DNA from: Exiguobacterium sp. KRL4
Lineage (GTDB): Bacteria > Bacillota > Bacilli > Exiguobacteriales > Exiguobacteriaceae
NCBI RefSeq assembly: GCF_001870785.1
Contig: NZ_MOLV01000008.1
Location: 1 to 54,751, forward strand
Length of the DNA: 54,751 nucleotides
Direction: 5' to 3'
Below the pieces are notes generated by a model. It was not told the DNA's origin. It saw only the letters and a list, made by a program, of their open reading frames with translations, and searched no databases. How positions within the stretch are numbered: the stretch's first letter is position 1; each line of letters opens with the position of its first letter. The position numbers and the translations under genes are program-made. Positions 7,875 to 16,551 of this stretch are shown here, in pieces.

Positions 7875-9771
7875 TATCAAACGCTATCAACGTCTGTATT
7901 ATGGCTATGCGCTGACCATCATCGTTGCGATGACGATTGCGACAAGTTATTGGAATCTCGTCGTGAGTGAATCTTTTCAAAATATCGCGAAAGTCTTAAG
8001 TCAACTCAATCAAGTCATTGAATTGACGATGTTTTTTGTTTTTATCGCAGAAGTCATCATCTTATTTTTTAGTATTCTATTTATCTATTCGACGACCTAC
8101 ACGATGCTTGAGCATCGGAAAAATGATTTACGGATCATGCGGACACTCGGCAGTGGATTTTCGCATTTCTTAAAATACTTCCTGATTGAGATTTTGATTG
8201 TCGGTGGCTTGGCGATTACGGCCGGAATCACGCTTGGTGTCGTGTTGACGAAATTGATGTTACTATCGATCGAAAAAGTCATGTTTCTCCCACGGTTGAC
8301 GATTGAGATTTCAATCACCTCCTTTTTGGTCTTGATTGCGGGGGCGTTACTTGCCCTATTGATCGCGACCTTCCTCGCGATTTATCGGTTTCGACCCGAT
8401 CGTCCCGTCCGGACCCATTCACGTTTTCGGGTCCGCCTGAGTCTGACCGTTCAGGTATTGGGCGTACTCATGCTGTTTTACGGTTATTTCCTGGCATTGA
8501 CGCGGCAGGGCAACTTTTTGTTCGTTTTTCCGTTCGTCATTTTCGTCGGCTCCTTTTTTTTCTGCCGGCATGTCATTCCAACACTGTTGAAACTATATCG
8601 CCCCCGGCGTTTGTCGTTACGTAAATTAATCGTCTCCGAGATTGCGGTCCAACTACGGACGAACAGTACGCTGGTAGCGCTCGGGACGATTTTGACGTCG
8701 TGCGCGTTGACGGCGGTGGGGCTTGTCTTTGTGTTTCAACTCATCGGTTTTGATGTATCATCGAAAAACCAGTTTGGTCTCGTTTATTATGAAGAATCGA
8801 CAAAACCGTCGAAGCGGCTTGAAACGATCCAGCAGACGATGACCGAGACGTTCCCGGATAAATACCAACAAGCCGTCAGCTTAAAATCCTTTAACACGCG
8901 CTATGTGATGCCATTATCGGATTACAACCAATTGATGCGGCATCTCGGATATGAACGGCGCCCCTTGACGAGTGGACAGGCGTTCATGGTTCCGGCTCGA
9001 CCGGTCCAGGTCAAGGAAGTCACACCGACGATGAAGCAAGCACAAGCGGAGATGAAGCAGGCAGGTTACGCTTTAACGAGGGCTTCGGATCATGGTCTGT
9101 TGTTCGGATACAACGACCGGATCGAGACCTTGTTTGTCGTCAGTGACAGCGACTTTGCGCGTATCAAGCGTCCGCTTGCGACCATCCATGTATTTGATAC
9201 ACCTTCCTATATGGACTACGGAACAAAACGTTGGGAGAAGTGGATGTCGATCGTTCGCAACATTCAATCCAAATCCGACATGGCCAAAAAGGCAAAGGCA
9301 CCGTACCAACTGATCAATGAAACGGAAGATGAACTGGATGGCATCCGGATTGTCCGTCTCGTCTCATTCGTCGTCATCTTATTGACTGTCTGGTTATTCG
9401 TCATCAATGCAAGTTTCCTGCATGTGTGGATGCAGATGACGGCAGAGAAGGAACAGAAACGGTTGAAAACGTTGTTTGCCCTTGGCTTCAGCAAACGCAG
9501 TATTCGAACCTTTCTGCTCGTCAAGTATGGAGCAGTGTTGATGGTCCCGTACCTGATCTCGATTTTTCACGCCTGGTTACTGTTTCAGGTGATCTTGTCT
9601 GAAGGAGGTCTGGACCTCGGACCGTTTCTGCCCCTCTCCTTGATTTGGATTGGTATCGTCACGTTTTGTTACTTGATCAGCATCTTGCCGTTGTGGGTGC
9701 GTTATCCACGTCATCTGCTTAAAAAATCGTGCGAAAGTTCGATGTATCCGATACCTGATTCAAGGGTATGA
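7840..9771 (+). CDS. Bce-type ABC transporter permease, FtsX-like (second transporter)
   Basis: 643 residues, begins MNITYLQYALRNIKRYQRL, the same N-terminal pattern as other BceB-like permeases. Ten or so membrane helices are arranged around a large outer domain (about residues 290-500). ATG at 7840 sits directly behind TAGGAGGGG inside the ATPase gene. It differs strongly in sequence from the permease at 3443, so the two transporters are not a recent duplication. It ends the operon; the next gene has its own ribosome site 25 bases on. Confidence 0.9.
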   Translation: MNITYLQYALRNIKRYQRLYYGYALTIIVAMTIATSYWNLVVSESFQNIAKVLSQLNQVIELTMFFVFIAEVIILFFSILFIYSTTYTMLEHRKNDLRIMRTLGSGFSHFLKYFLIEILIVGGLAITAGITLGVVLTKLMLLSIEKVMFLPRLTIEISITSFLVLIAGALLALLIATFLAIYRFRPDRPVRTHSRFRVRLSLTVQVLGVLMLFYGYFLALTRQGNFLFVFPFVIFVGSFFFCRHVIPTLLKLYRPRRLSLRKLIVSEIAVQLRTNSTLVALGTILTSCALTAVGLVFVFQLIGFDVSSKNQFGLVYYEESTKPSKRLETIQQTMTETFPDKYQQAVSLKSFNTRYVMPLSDYNQLMRHLGYERRPLTSGQAFMVPARPVQVKEVTPTMKQAQAEMKQAGYALTRASDHGLLFGYNDRIETLFVVSDSDFARIKRPLATIHVFDTPSYMDYGTKRWEKWMSIVRNIQSKSDMAKKAKAPYQLINETEDELDGIRIVRLVSFVVILLTVWLFVINASFLHVWMQMTAEKEQKRLKTLFALGFSKRSIRTFLLVKYGAVLMVPYLISIFHAWLLFQVILSEGGLDLGPFLPLSLIWIGIVTFCYLISILPLWVRYPRHLLKKSCESSMYPIPDSRV

Positions 9772-9796
9772 TAAAAGCATAGCGAGGAGGGGTAAC

Positions 9797-10426
9797 ATGC
9801 TCGACCATTCACCTTACCGGGGATACGGTGACCGCATCCGTATCTTACGAGAACGAGCCGGTATCTCGATTGATCAGTTGGCAAAAAATCTAGGTGTCGC
9901 GTCTTATTTCATTCGACGCACCGAATTAAGCGAAGTATATCCGACAAAAGCGTATATCGAATCGTTGGCGGAAGCGTTGCATATTGATTCAAGCTATTTG
10001 GCACGGCATATCTGGACCGGAGAGTCCTTGAAGTTCGTCATGCAAGAAAAAACGCCGTTGGAAGAGATGCGATTAGCTTACGAGCAGACGATGGGGCAGG
10101 ACGAGACGATGATCGAACAGCAGCTTGAGGAACGGATGCGTTTATTTGACCTCATGTATGACGAAGACGTCAAGCGAATCGAACAGACGATGAGTGCGAC
10201 GGAGCAACGGATTTTCCATGAGCTTGTCGAAGCTGTCATGGAAGCAGGGGAATTGAAGCGTGAAGAAGCGACCGAGACGTTTGAATTGTTTACAGATAAG
10301 CTACCGACGATGCTCCAACTCGATGAGTACCTCGACCGTCTGACGGAAGGACTCGATGTCCCGGAAACCGCCTATTATACGAAGTTCAGTCAATCGAGTA
10401 ATCGTGCCCGCTATCACCGGAAATGA
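9797..10426 (+). CDS. XRE-type helix-turn-helix protein
   Basis: 209 residues. An N-terminal helix-turn-helix of the XRE/Cro type spans about residues 12-68 (IRILRERAGISIDQLAKNLG ... SLAEALHI), followed by an acidic helical region with no family I recognise. ATG behind GAGGAGGGG. It lies 25 bases after the second permease and may be read with it; a TATGAT sequence at 9767-9772 could be a -10 of its own. A terminator follows. Likely a transcription regulator, target unknown. Confidence 0.75.
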   Translation: MLDHSPYRGYGDRIRILRERAGISIDQLAKNLGVASYFIRRTELSEVYPTKAYIESLAEALHIDSSYLARHIWTGESLKFVMQEKTPLEEMRLAYEQTMGQDETMIEQQLEERMRLFDLMYDEDVKRIEQTMSATEQRIFHELVEAVMEAGELKREEATETFELFTDKLPTMLQLDEYLDRLTEGLDVPETAYYTKFSQSSNRARYHRK

Positions 10427-10436
10427 CCGAACGAAA

Positions 10437-10470
10437 AACGCCATCTCTTAAAGAAGAGACGGCGTTTTTT
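10437..10470 (+). terminator. Terminator after the HTH gene
   Basis: Thirteen-base stem beginning AACGCC, paired with GGCGTT, AAAG loop, six T. It closes the transcript that started with the Bce-type regulator genes. Confidence 0.92.
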
Positions 10471-10483
10471 GATGGATGATCAA

Positions 10484-10915
10484 TTAACGGTGTGGCGCAG
10501 GACGTGGTGCACGGCGTCCTTGTTGTCGTGTCCGTCCGATCAGGAAACCGATGATGGCGTTAGCAATGATCAAGACCCAACCGACATAACCGAAGTTCAA
10601 GGTGAGGCTACCGAGCATCGCCTGCCATTTGAAAATCATCATGAAGTCTCCTCGAATCAGAAAACGAGCGACACAGACGAGCAAGACCGTCGTCCCACCA
10701 ATAAAAACACCGATCCAGCTTCCGTATAGACGTGAAGACTGGACTCGGAGAGTGACGAGGGACCAATAAAACAGACTGACGATAAATGTCGTCCCTCCGT
10801 AGGCGAGGACGAGTTTCCATGTCTCACTTGCTTGCGGGAATTTCGTGAACATGACAAGGGACGAGACGATGGCGGCAGCTGTAAACAAAATCGCTGCCCA
10901 AAAACGAGACCGCAT
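10484..10915 (-). CDS. Small four-helix membrane protein, unknown
   Basis: 143 residues with four predicted membrane helices (near residues 5-25, 36-58, 67-90, 105-130) and a basic, proline-rich tail (RRAPRPAPHR). ATG at 10915 is preferred over an upstream TTG because GAGGAGG lies at the right distance from it. It lies 66 bases downstream of the NatB-like gene in the same direction with no terminator between, so it probably belongs to that operon. I do not recognise the family. Confidence 0.7.
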   Translation of the reverse strand: MRSRFWAAILFTAAAIVSSLVMFTKFPQASETWKLVLAYGGTTFIVSLFYWSLVTLRVQSSRLYGSWIGVFIGGTTVLLVCVARFLIRGDFMMIFKWQAMLGSLTLNFGYVGWVLIIANAIIGFLIGRTRQQGRRAPRPAPHR

Positions 10916-10981
10916 AACGTAGTTCCTCCTCAAGGCTTTTTCTCACCTAACGATAGCGGAAACGGTTCGTCTTGTAAACCA

Positions 10982-12184
10982 CTACTGGCGACCACCTAAA
11001 ATACGGCGTAATTGTTTTAATGGATTTGATCCGTAGAATAAAACGCCACCGCGGTAGAACTTTGTTCCGACGAAGAGTGCAAGAGCGATGCTGACTCCCA
11101 TCAAGACGAGTGATAAGGCAACTTGCCAGACCGGGACTTCCGTCAGCATGACCCGTAAGAACATCAGCATCGGGGTAAAGAACGGGACAAACGATAAGAC
11201 GACGACCGCTTGATTCGTCGGTGCATTCAGGCTGAAGATGGAGACGGTGAACGCTGCGACAATCAACATGATGACGGGTAACGTCACCTGTTGAGCATCC
11301 TCGACCCGACTGACGAGTGAACCCAGTGCAGCGAGCAACGTCGCATACAGCAGATAACCAAGCAGGAAAAAGACGAACAAGTAGGCAATCGTCTTGACGC
11401 TTAGTGAATCCAGCGATAGCTCGTCAAACAGACTGCTGCTTTGTGCACTGTAGTAACCGACGCCGACGAGTAACGACAGCTGAATGAGACTGACGGTTGC
11501 GATTGACGTGATTTTCGCAAGCATGTGCTGAATCGGACTGGCCGCTGAAATCAATAGTTCCATGACCCGTGATGATTTTTCATTCGCGATTTCCGTGACG
11601 ATCATCCCACCATAAATCGCAATCGTGAAGTACATCAAAAAGAGCAAAACATAAACGAGAGCCGAAGCGGCAAACAACTCATCTTCATTTTTCCCACCCG
11701 TTGAGGTCAATTCTTGTTTGACTTCGATTGGTTCGGCGAGAGACGCGAGTAAAGCGGGATCGACATCTGCCTCCGTGATGATGTTCTGATCGCGGACTTG
11801 TTTTAAGGCCGTCGATAGCTGTGTCTGCAGTTCTTGTTCCGGACTGGCACTAATCAGTGTGACACGATACGGGTCATCGGACAATAAAGCGACCGCATCA
11901 TAACTACCTTTGTCGACGACTTGTCGTGCCTGCTTTTGCGTGTAGTCTTTTTCGGTAATAGCGGTTTTGATACCGACTTGCTTTAAAACGGGGAGTATGT
12001 TGGTGTCAAGTGTACTGACGACGGCGATTTTCGGATCATCACCGGAGAACCAGTCGATGATCCGTTCGATATTGCTGAAGCCGACGAGAAAAACGATCAT
12101 CAGGACAGTCGAGATCAGAAAACTTTTAGCCCGCAATTTTTGAAACAGACTGAAACGATACAAGGTGAAGAATTTATGGTTCAT
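10982..12184 (-). CDS. ABC-2 type permease, NatB/YhaP-like
   Basis: 400 residues. One N-terminal membrane helix (about 20-38), a 130-residue extracytoplasmic domain, then five to six C-terminal helices, the layout of NatB/YhaP-type ABC-2 exporters. EIANEKSSRVMELLISA is the conserved ABC-2 segment. The ATG overlaps the end of the ATPase gene by 11 bases. NatAB of Bacillus exports sodium; whether this pair does so cannot be judged. Confidence 0.88.
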   Translation of the reverse strand: MNHKFFTLYRFSLFQKLRAKSFLISTVLMIVFLVGFSNIERIIDWFSGDDPKIAVVSTLDTNILPVLKQVGIKTAITEKDYTQKQARQVVDKGSYDAVALLSDDPYRVTLISASPEQELQTQLSTALKQVRDQNIITEADVDPALLASLAEPIEVKQELTSTGGKNEDELFAASALVYVLLFLMYFTIAIYGGMIVTEIANEKSSRVMELLISAASPIQHMLAKITSIATVSLIQLSLLVGVGYYSAQSSSLFDELSLDSLSVKTIAYLFVFFLLGYLLYATLLAALGSLVSRVEDAQQVTLPVIMLIVAAFTVSIFSLNAPTNQAVVVLSFVPFFTPMLMFLRVMLTEVPVWQVALSLVLMGVSIALALFVGTKFYRGGVLFYGSNPLKQLRRILGGRQ

Positions 12185-13067
12185 AACGTTTTCCGACCTC
12201 CTCGATGAAGATATCTTGTAGTGATAACTGATCCCAGACGAATCGTTCGACGCGGAATCCTTCCGTGATCAAATGACGTAACAATGAATCGGCGGCTTCT
12301 TTTGATTCGACTTGTAAGCTATGGCCGGTTCCGTCTGATTCGACTTGAAGAATCCCAGGAAGCGCATCCCATAACAGCGGAGGGGCATCTGTCGTCAGTA
12401 AGACACGTGTCTTCCCGTAGCCCGCTTTGATATCGGGGAGATAGCCCGCGACGACCGGTTTTCCATGGTCGAGGATCGCAACATGCTCACATAATTCTTC
12501 GACATGATCCATCCGGTGGCTCGAGAAGACGATTGTCGTGCCTTCTGCCGTCAATTTACGGACGGCCTTCTTTAACTGTTCAACATTGACCGGATCCAGT
12601 CCGCTGAACGGTTCATCTAAAATCAATAAGTCGGGTTTATGTAGGACGGCGGAAATCAATTGAATTTTTTGTTGATTCCCTTTTGATAGTTGTTCGACCC
12701 GCATCTTTTCATACTGTGGAATCTGAAAGTAGTTCAGCCACTCCTGCAAAGACTGCTTGGCATCTTTTCGTTTCATGTCGCGTAATTCGGCTAAAAAAAT
12801 CAACTGCTCATCGACGCGGATTTTCGGATACAATCCACGTTCTTCTGGGAGGTAACCAATCTTTGAGAGCGGAATCGGTTGTCCTTTCCACGTGATCGAA
12901 CCTTCCGTCGGTTTCAGCAAACCAAGTAACATCCGGAACGTCGTCGTCTTACCGGCACCGTTCGCTCCCAGCAAACCAAAAATTTGTCCTTCCGGCACTT
13001 CAAAGGACAGTTCGTCAACGGCCGTGAATGCTCCAAATCGTTTCGTGATCTGTTTAATTTCTAGCAT
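12174..13067 (-). CDS. ABC transporter ATP-binding protein, NatA/YhaQ-like
   Basis: 297 residues. Walker A GANGAGKT, signature LSKGNQQK (the Lys-Gly-Asn form typical of NatA/YhaQ), Walker B LLILDEPFSGLDP, plus a C-terminal extension of the drug/Na-type exporters. MLEIKQITKRF at 13067 is the start: AAGGAGGAC precedes it and the 34 upstream codons do not resemble the family. Forms an exporter with the overlapping permease gene. Confidence 0.9.
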   Translation of the reverse strand: MLEIKQITKRFGAFTAVDELSFEVPEGQIFGLLGANGAGKTTTFRMLLGLLKPTEGSITWKGQPIPLSKIGYLPEERGLYPKIRVDEQLIFLAELRDMKRKDAKQSLQEWLNYFQIPQYEKMRVEQLSKGNQQKIQLISAVLHKPDLLILDEPFSGLDPVNVEQLKKAVRKLTAEGTTIVFSSHRMDHVEELCEHVAILDHGKPVVAGYLPDIKAGYGKTRVLLTTDAPPLLWDALPGILQVESDGTGHSLQVESKEAADSLLRHLITEGFRVERFVWDQLSLQDIFIEEVGKRYEP

Positions 13068-13182
13068 AGGGATCAGTCCTCCTTCATCAAGATAGGTCGT
13101 ACGTGTCACGTTTCGTTTCCTAATACTTCTACGAAGGAAATGGGTAAAGGTTCCAAAGAAAGAAATCAATCAAGCATATCTG

Positions 13183-13211
13183 TTTACTTTTAGTAAATTA
13201 GTTACTATTAT
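13183..13211 (+). promoter_or_regulatory. Promoter with overlapping operator for mhqO-mhqD
   Basis: -35 TTTACT (13183-13188), 17-bp spacer, -10 TATTAT (13206-13211). The -35 is the left arm of a perfect dyad TTTACT-TTT-AGTAAA (13183-13197), so a bound dimeric repressor would block polymerase. In Bacillus the homologous genes are repressed by MarR-type (MhqR) or DUF24-type (YodB) quinone sensors; which type acts here is inference, and neither is encoded nearby. Confidence 0.65.
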
Positions 13212-13247
13212 TTTGTTATAAGGTAGAATGAAGGGGAGAAAATACTC

Positions 13248-14186
13248 ATGAAAACAAAAGGGATTCATCATATTACAGCAATGGTCGGCAATCCACAGGA
13301 AAATCTTGATTTTTACGGAACGATACTCGGGTTACGTTTCGTAAAAAAAACCGTCAACTTTGATGATCCGGGGACGTATCATTTTTATTTTGGCAATCAG
13401 TCCGGGGCACCGGGGACGATCATCACCTTTTTCCCGTTTGAAGGGATTCAGCAAGGGAAAGTCGGTGCCGGTCAAGTCGGGACGACAGCCTATGCGATTC
13501 CAGCCGGTGCCTACGATTTTTGGAAAAACCGCTTGACCGCAAAAGATGTCATGTTTGAAGAAGCTGAACGGTTTGGAGAAAAGCAATTGTTCTTCAAGGA
13601 TCCGCATGGCTTACAAATCGAACTGGTCGAACGAACCGAGGGACCAAACAGCCGTTTTGAAATCGACGGGATTTCTACCGACGTCGCCATCAAAGGGTTT
13701 GCCGGAGCGACTTTGCTGTCGCACGATCCAACGGATACGGCACGTCTTTTGACGGAAGCATTCGGATTGACGCTTGCGAAACGATCGGAAACGATGGACC
13801 GATACGCAGCGGCCGGTGAATTTGGAAACACGGTTGACGTTTTACACACGAATGTCCCTGTCGGACGACCGGGAGCAGGAACCGTTCACCATATCGCGTG
13901 GCGCTCGAACGACCAGGCGGATCAACTCGATTGGATGAAACAAATCAATGCATTTGGTCTGATGACGACAGAAGTCAAAGACCGCCATTACTTCACATCG
14001 ATTTACTTCCATGATCGGGGTCGGATTTTGCATGAAATCGCAACCGATACCCCTGGTTTTGCCGTCGATGAAGCGTTTGAAGCACTGGGAGAAGATTTGA
14101 AGTTACCAGAGCAATTCGAAGCACACCGGGCGACGATTGAAGGACATGTCGCACCAATCACACTACCAAAGGGGAGACTTGTATGA
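13248..14186 (+). CDS. mhqO: Ring-cleaving dioxygenase, VOC superfamily (MhqO-like)
   Basis: 312 residues made of two vicinal-oxygen-chelate halves. Metal-ligand signatures are visible: GIHHIT (residues 6-11) and, in the second half, VHHIAWRS and the Glu of HEIATDTPG. Length and order match the MhqO/YkcA ring-cleaving dioxygenases induced by catechol and hydroquinones in B. subtilis. ATG behind GAAGGGGAG. Overlaps the next gene by ATGA. The gene pair mirrors the end of B. subtilis mhqNOD, which supports a role in quinone detoxification. Confidence 0.85.
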   Translation: MKTKGIHHITAMVGNPQENLDFYGTILGLRFVKKTVNFDDPGTYHFYFGNQSGAPGTIITFFPFEGIQQGKVGAGQVGTTAYAIPAGAYDFWKNRLTAKDVMFEEAERFGEKQLFFKDPHGLQIELVERTEGPNSRFEIDGISTDVAIKGFAGATLLSHDPTDTARLLTEAFGLTLAKRSETMDRYAAAGEFGNTVDVLHTNVPVGRPGAGTVHHIAWRSNDQADQLDWMKQINAFGLMTTEVKDRHYFTSIYFHDRGRILHEIATDTPGFAVDEAFEALGEDLKLPEQFEAHRATIEGHVAPITLPKGRLV

Positions 14187-14782
14187 TTCATCTATTTGAA
14201 CCAGCGAAACAACCGGGCGCACCAATTTTTCTTTTGTTACACGGCACAGGCGGGACGGAGCAGGATTTGATTGGGCTCGTTTCACTATTACATCCGGAAG
14301 CCGGCTATCTGTCGGTCCGGGGCGAGGTGACGGAAAACGGAATGCCACGCTTCTTTAAACGATTGGCAGAAGGTGTGTTTGACGAAGCAGATCTTGCGCT
14401 CCGGACAGAACGACTCATCGCCTTTTTACATGAATCAAGTGAAACGCATGGTTTTTCCGTCAATCAACTCATACCAGTCGGTTATTCGAACGGAGCGAAC
14501 ATCGCGGCGAACATGATGTTCGAAAAACGGTTGTTTGAACAGGCGATCCTGCTTCATCCGATGGTCCCACGACGTGGCGTGGCTTTACCGGATTCCGCAC
14601 AAGTCCGAATTTTCATCGGAGCTGGATCGAATGATCCAATTTGTCCGGCTTCAGAAACAGAGGAGCTGACTCGACTACTCGAACAGGCCGGCGCAGACGT
14701 TGACGTGACTTGGTCCCATCATGGTCACCAGCTCGTCATGCCGACAATCGAGGCGGCAACAAACTGGTTGGCTAAACAGTAA
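14183..14782 (+). CDS. mhqD: Carboxylesterase/phospholipase family hydrolase (MhqD-like)
   Basis: 199-residue alpha/beta hydrolase. The nucleophile is the Ser of GYSNGAN, with Asp in GSNDPIC and His in SHHGHQL completing the triad; HGTGGTEQD forms the oxyanion-hole strand. Typical length for the YodD/MhqD carboxylesterase group. Translationally coupled to the dioxygenase gene by an ATGA overlap, so the two act in one response. The natural substrate of MhqD proteins is not well defined. Confidence 0.85.
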   Translation: MIHLFEPAKQPGAPIFLLLHGTGGTEQDLIGLVSLLHPEAGYLSVRGEVTENGMPRFFKRLAEGVFDEADLALRTERLIAFLHESSETHGFSVNQLIPVGYSNGANIAANMMFEKRLFEQAILLHPMVPRRGVALPDSAQVRIFIGAGSNDPICPASETEELTRLLEQAGADVDVTWSHHGHQLVMPTIEAATNWLAKQ

Positions 14783-14790
14783 TGGCACGC

Positions 14791-14837
14791 AAAAGGCATG
14801 GGATTCAGGAGAGGGTGTCCTGAATCCCATGCCTTTT
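14791..14837. terminator. Bidirectional terminator
   Basis: Perfect 20-bp stem: arm 14791-14810 pairs with 14818-14837, 7-base loop, A-run on the left and T-run on the right. It serves both the mhqD end and the converging gene at 14842. Confidence 0.95.
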
Positions 14838-14841
14838 TGAG

Positions 14842-15309
14842 TTAAGCAGGATGATCACTTTTTGGACGAGAATAGACGATGAGGACACCACGTTCGACAA
14901 GTTGGTTGGCAAGCGTTTCGATCGCTTCTTGGGATGTTTTGGTTTGTGTGATGTGTTTATAGAGGTGACGGAGTTCACGGCGCATCGGTTTACGGATCAA
15001 CCACATGCTATCGATGATGAGACACCAGGTCAAAACCGTGTCATGACCGATGTAAAACTGAGTTTGACGATCGAGATAGCGAATCCACCATTCATCCCGA
15101 GCCATTTTCAATACGATCCCTGTGATCAAGATGACGGATAGAGCAAGCGGTACACTTTCATAGAAGGGAAGGTTCGAAAGGGTATCACGAAGTCCGGTCA
15201 TGAAACTGAGCATCGTCCATGCAATGAGACCGATGACGAGCCAATAGCCAAAGTTGACTGTACTTCGTTGCCGCACTATAAGTCGTGGTTTTAGAATTGG
15301 GGTAGCCAT
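14842..15309 (-). CDS. Two-helix membrane protein, unknown
   Basis: 155 residues with membrane helices near residues 20-40 and 52-72 and a charged cytoplasmic C-terminal half (RRELRHLYKHITQTK). ATG at 15309 behind AAGGAGGTGATT; an in-frame GTG two codons upstream overlaps that site and is less likely. No family recognised. It stands alone between two terminators and the divergent small gene at 15488. Confidence 0.65.
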   Translation of the reverse strand: MATPILKPRLIVRQRSTVNFGYWLVIGLIAWTMLSFMTGLRDTLSNLPFYESVPLALSVILITGIVLKMARDEWWIRYLDRQTQFYIGHDTVLTWCLIIDSMWLIRKPMRRELRHLYKHITQTKTSQEAIETLANQLVERGVLIVYSRPKSDHPA

Positions 15310-15487
15310 CAGAATCACCTCCTTGTTAAATAATCGAATTTTCTGACAATTTATAGTTGTCCCTCTACTATAGTTACTTTTTCCCGAAACGTCTAGTCGT
15401 TAGACATGGAAAATGTGTTTCTTTCTTGACGAATTTCGTGTACGCTAAAAAAAGAAAGTGAACGGTTACATACAAGGGGGAGAAAAG

Positions 15488-15589
15488 ATGGATCAAGTCG
15501 TATGGATTTCAGTCGGTATCGTCGCAATCGCTGTATTCTCAGCATCAAGCATCGCCGCGTACATGGGTGTCAAAAACCAAGAAGACTGA
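15488..15589 (+). CDS. Small membrane protein of 33 residues
   Basis: Short frame encoding MDQVVWISVGIVAIAV... and ending in GVKNQED: one hydrophobic helix (about residues 5-25) and a charged C-terminal tail. ATG sits 7 bases after AAGGGGG, an excellent ribosome site, and a strong terminator follows 38 bases after the stop, so the unit looks like a complete monocistronic gene. Start, stop, hydrophobic profile and flanking signals agree. Function unknown. Confidence 0.72.
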   Translation: MDQVVWISVGIVAIAVFSASSIAAYMGVKNQED

Positions 15590-15626
15590 ACAAACAACAA
15601 AGGTTCATGTTCTGCATGGACGTCAG

Positions 15627-15663
15627 AAAAAGGGAGGTTCCGGTTGCGGAACCTCCCTTTTTT
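15627..15663. terminator. Terminator after the 33-residue gene
   Basis: GGGAGGTTCCG pairs with CGGAACCTCCC around a GTTG loop, flanked by an A-run and a T-run; can act in both directions, also ending the SGNH hydrolase transcript. Confidence 0.93.
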
Positions 15664-15767
15664 CAGCCACTTGTCAGATTAGCAGTCGGATGATGTGTCT
15701 TTTTTTGTCCGGTAGAAACTGTACAGGATACTGACGACGAGAACGATCGCGGACGCCAGGAGAACCG

Positions 15768-16508
15768 CTATTTATTTTCTGTGATTTGGAGATGTTCAGC
15801 AAACGGCTTCAAGGCATCACTCCAGCGCAAGTAGCCACCACCAACCAGATGTAGACCATCGTAGGTCATCCGGTTCTGAAGATAACCTTGTTGGTTGGTC
15901 AAGGTTGGTCGTAAGTCGACGAACGGCATGTCGACTGATTTTGCGAGCTGTTCGAGATTCCGATTCAAGGCTTCGACTTCCCGATTGACACGAACGGAAT
16001 CGGAATATTTAGGAGCGACAGGTAACGTTGACTGAATGACGACATCGATGTTATTTTTTCGGAGTGTCGTCACGATGGTCGTCATGTTTTCCGTAATTAT
16101 TGGAATCGGCGTGAAATGGCGGATGTCATTGATGCCTCCCATTAAGAAAACACGTTTTGGTTTCATCTCGACAATCAGATCAAGCCGAGTTAAAAATCCT
16201 TCCGTCGTATCACCCGGAATCCCGAAATTGACGATCGTCGGATCATCTAACAGGATCCGCCAGTCACCAAAATTAGTCATCGAATCACCTAACATGACAG
16301 CATTCGGTGATTTTGGGTATTGATAAGTATGGAAAAGACTATTCAGACGGACATAGTTCGGATTTTTTGTGTATTGGAATGTCGTCACGGGTTGCGTACT
16401 CGTTGCAGGAAAGGCGGATTCGAATAACTCGATGGGCTTTCGTCCTAGTAAGAGGGCAAGGAGGACGACGTTTACGACGACCGATAGAATGATTAGTGAT
16501 TTTTTCAT
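15768..16508 (-). CDS. SGNH/GDSL hydrolase, membrane-anchored or secreted
   Basis: 246 residues. N-terminal hydrophobic segment MKKSLIILSVVVNVVLLALL indicates a membrane anchor or signal. The SGNH blocks are all present: GDS with Ser76 (VMLGDSMTNF), Gly in FGIPGDTTEGF, Asn in GGINDIR, and Asp/His in YDGLHLVGGGY. Such enzymes remove or transfer acyl groups on sugars, lipids or cell-wall polymers. The start follows AAAGGAAC at a longish spacing; upstream starts would overlap the divergent gene. It lies head-to-head (43 bases apart) with a membrane acyltransferase, a combination fused in OatA. Confidence 0.85.
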   Translation of the reverse strand: MKKSLIILSVVVNVVLLALLLGRKPIELFESAFPATSTQPVTTFQYTKNPNYVRLNSLFHTYQYPKSPNAVMLGDSMTNFGDWRILLDDPTIVNFGIPGDTTEGFLTRLDLIVEMKPKRVFLMGGINDIRHFTPIPIITENMTTIVTTLRKNNIDVVIQSTLPVAPKYSDSVRVNREVEALNRNLEQLAKSVDMPFVDLRPTLTNQQGYLQNRMTYDGLHLVGGGYLRWSDALKPFAEHLQITENK

Positions 16509-16551
16509 AAAACAATCGTTCCTTTCGAGGGAGTATAAGGGGTAGTGTAAC

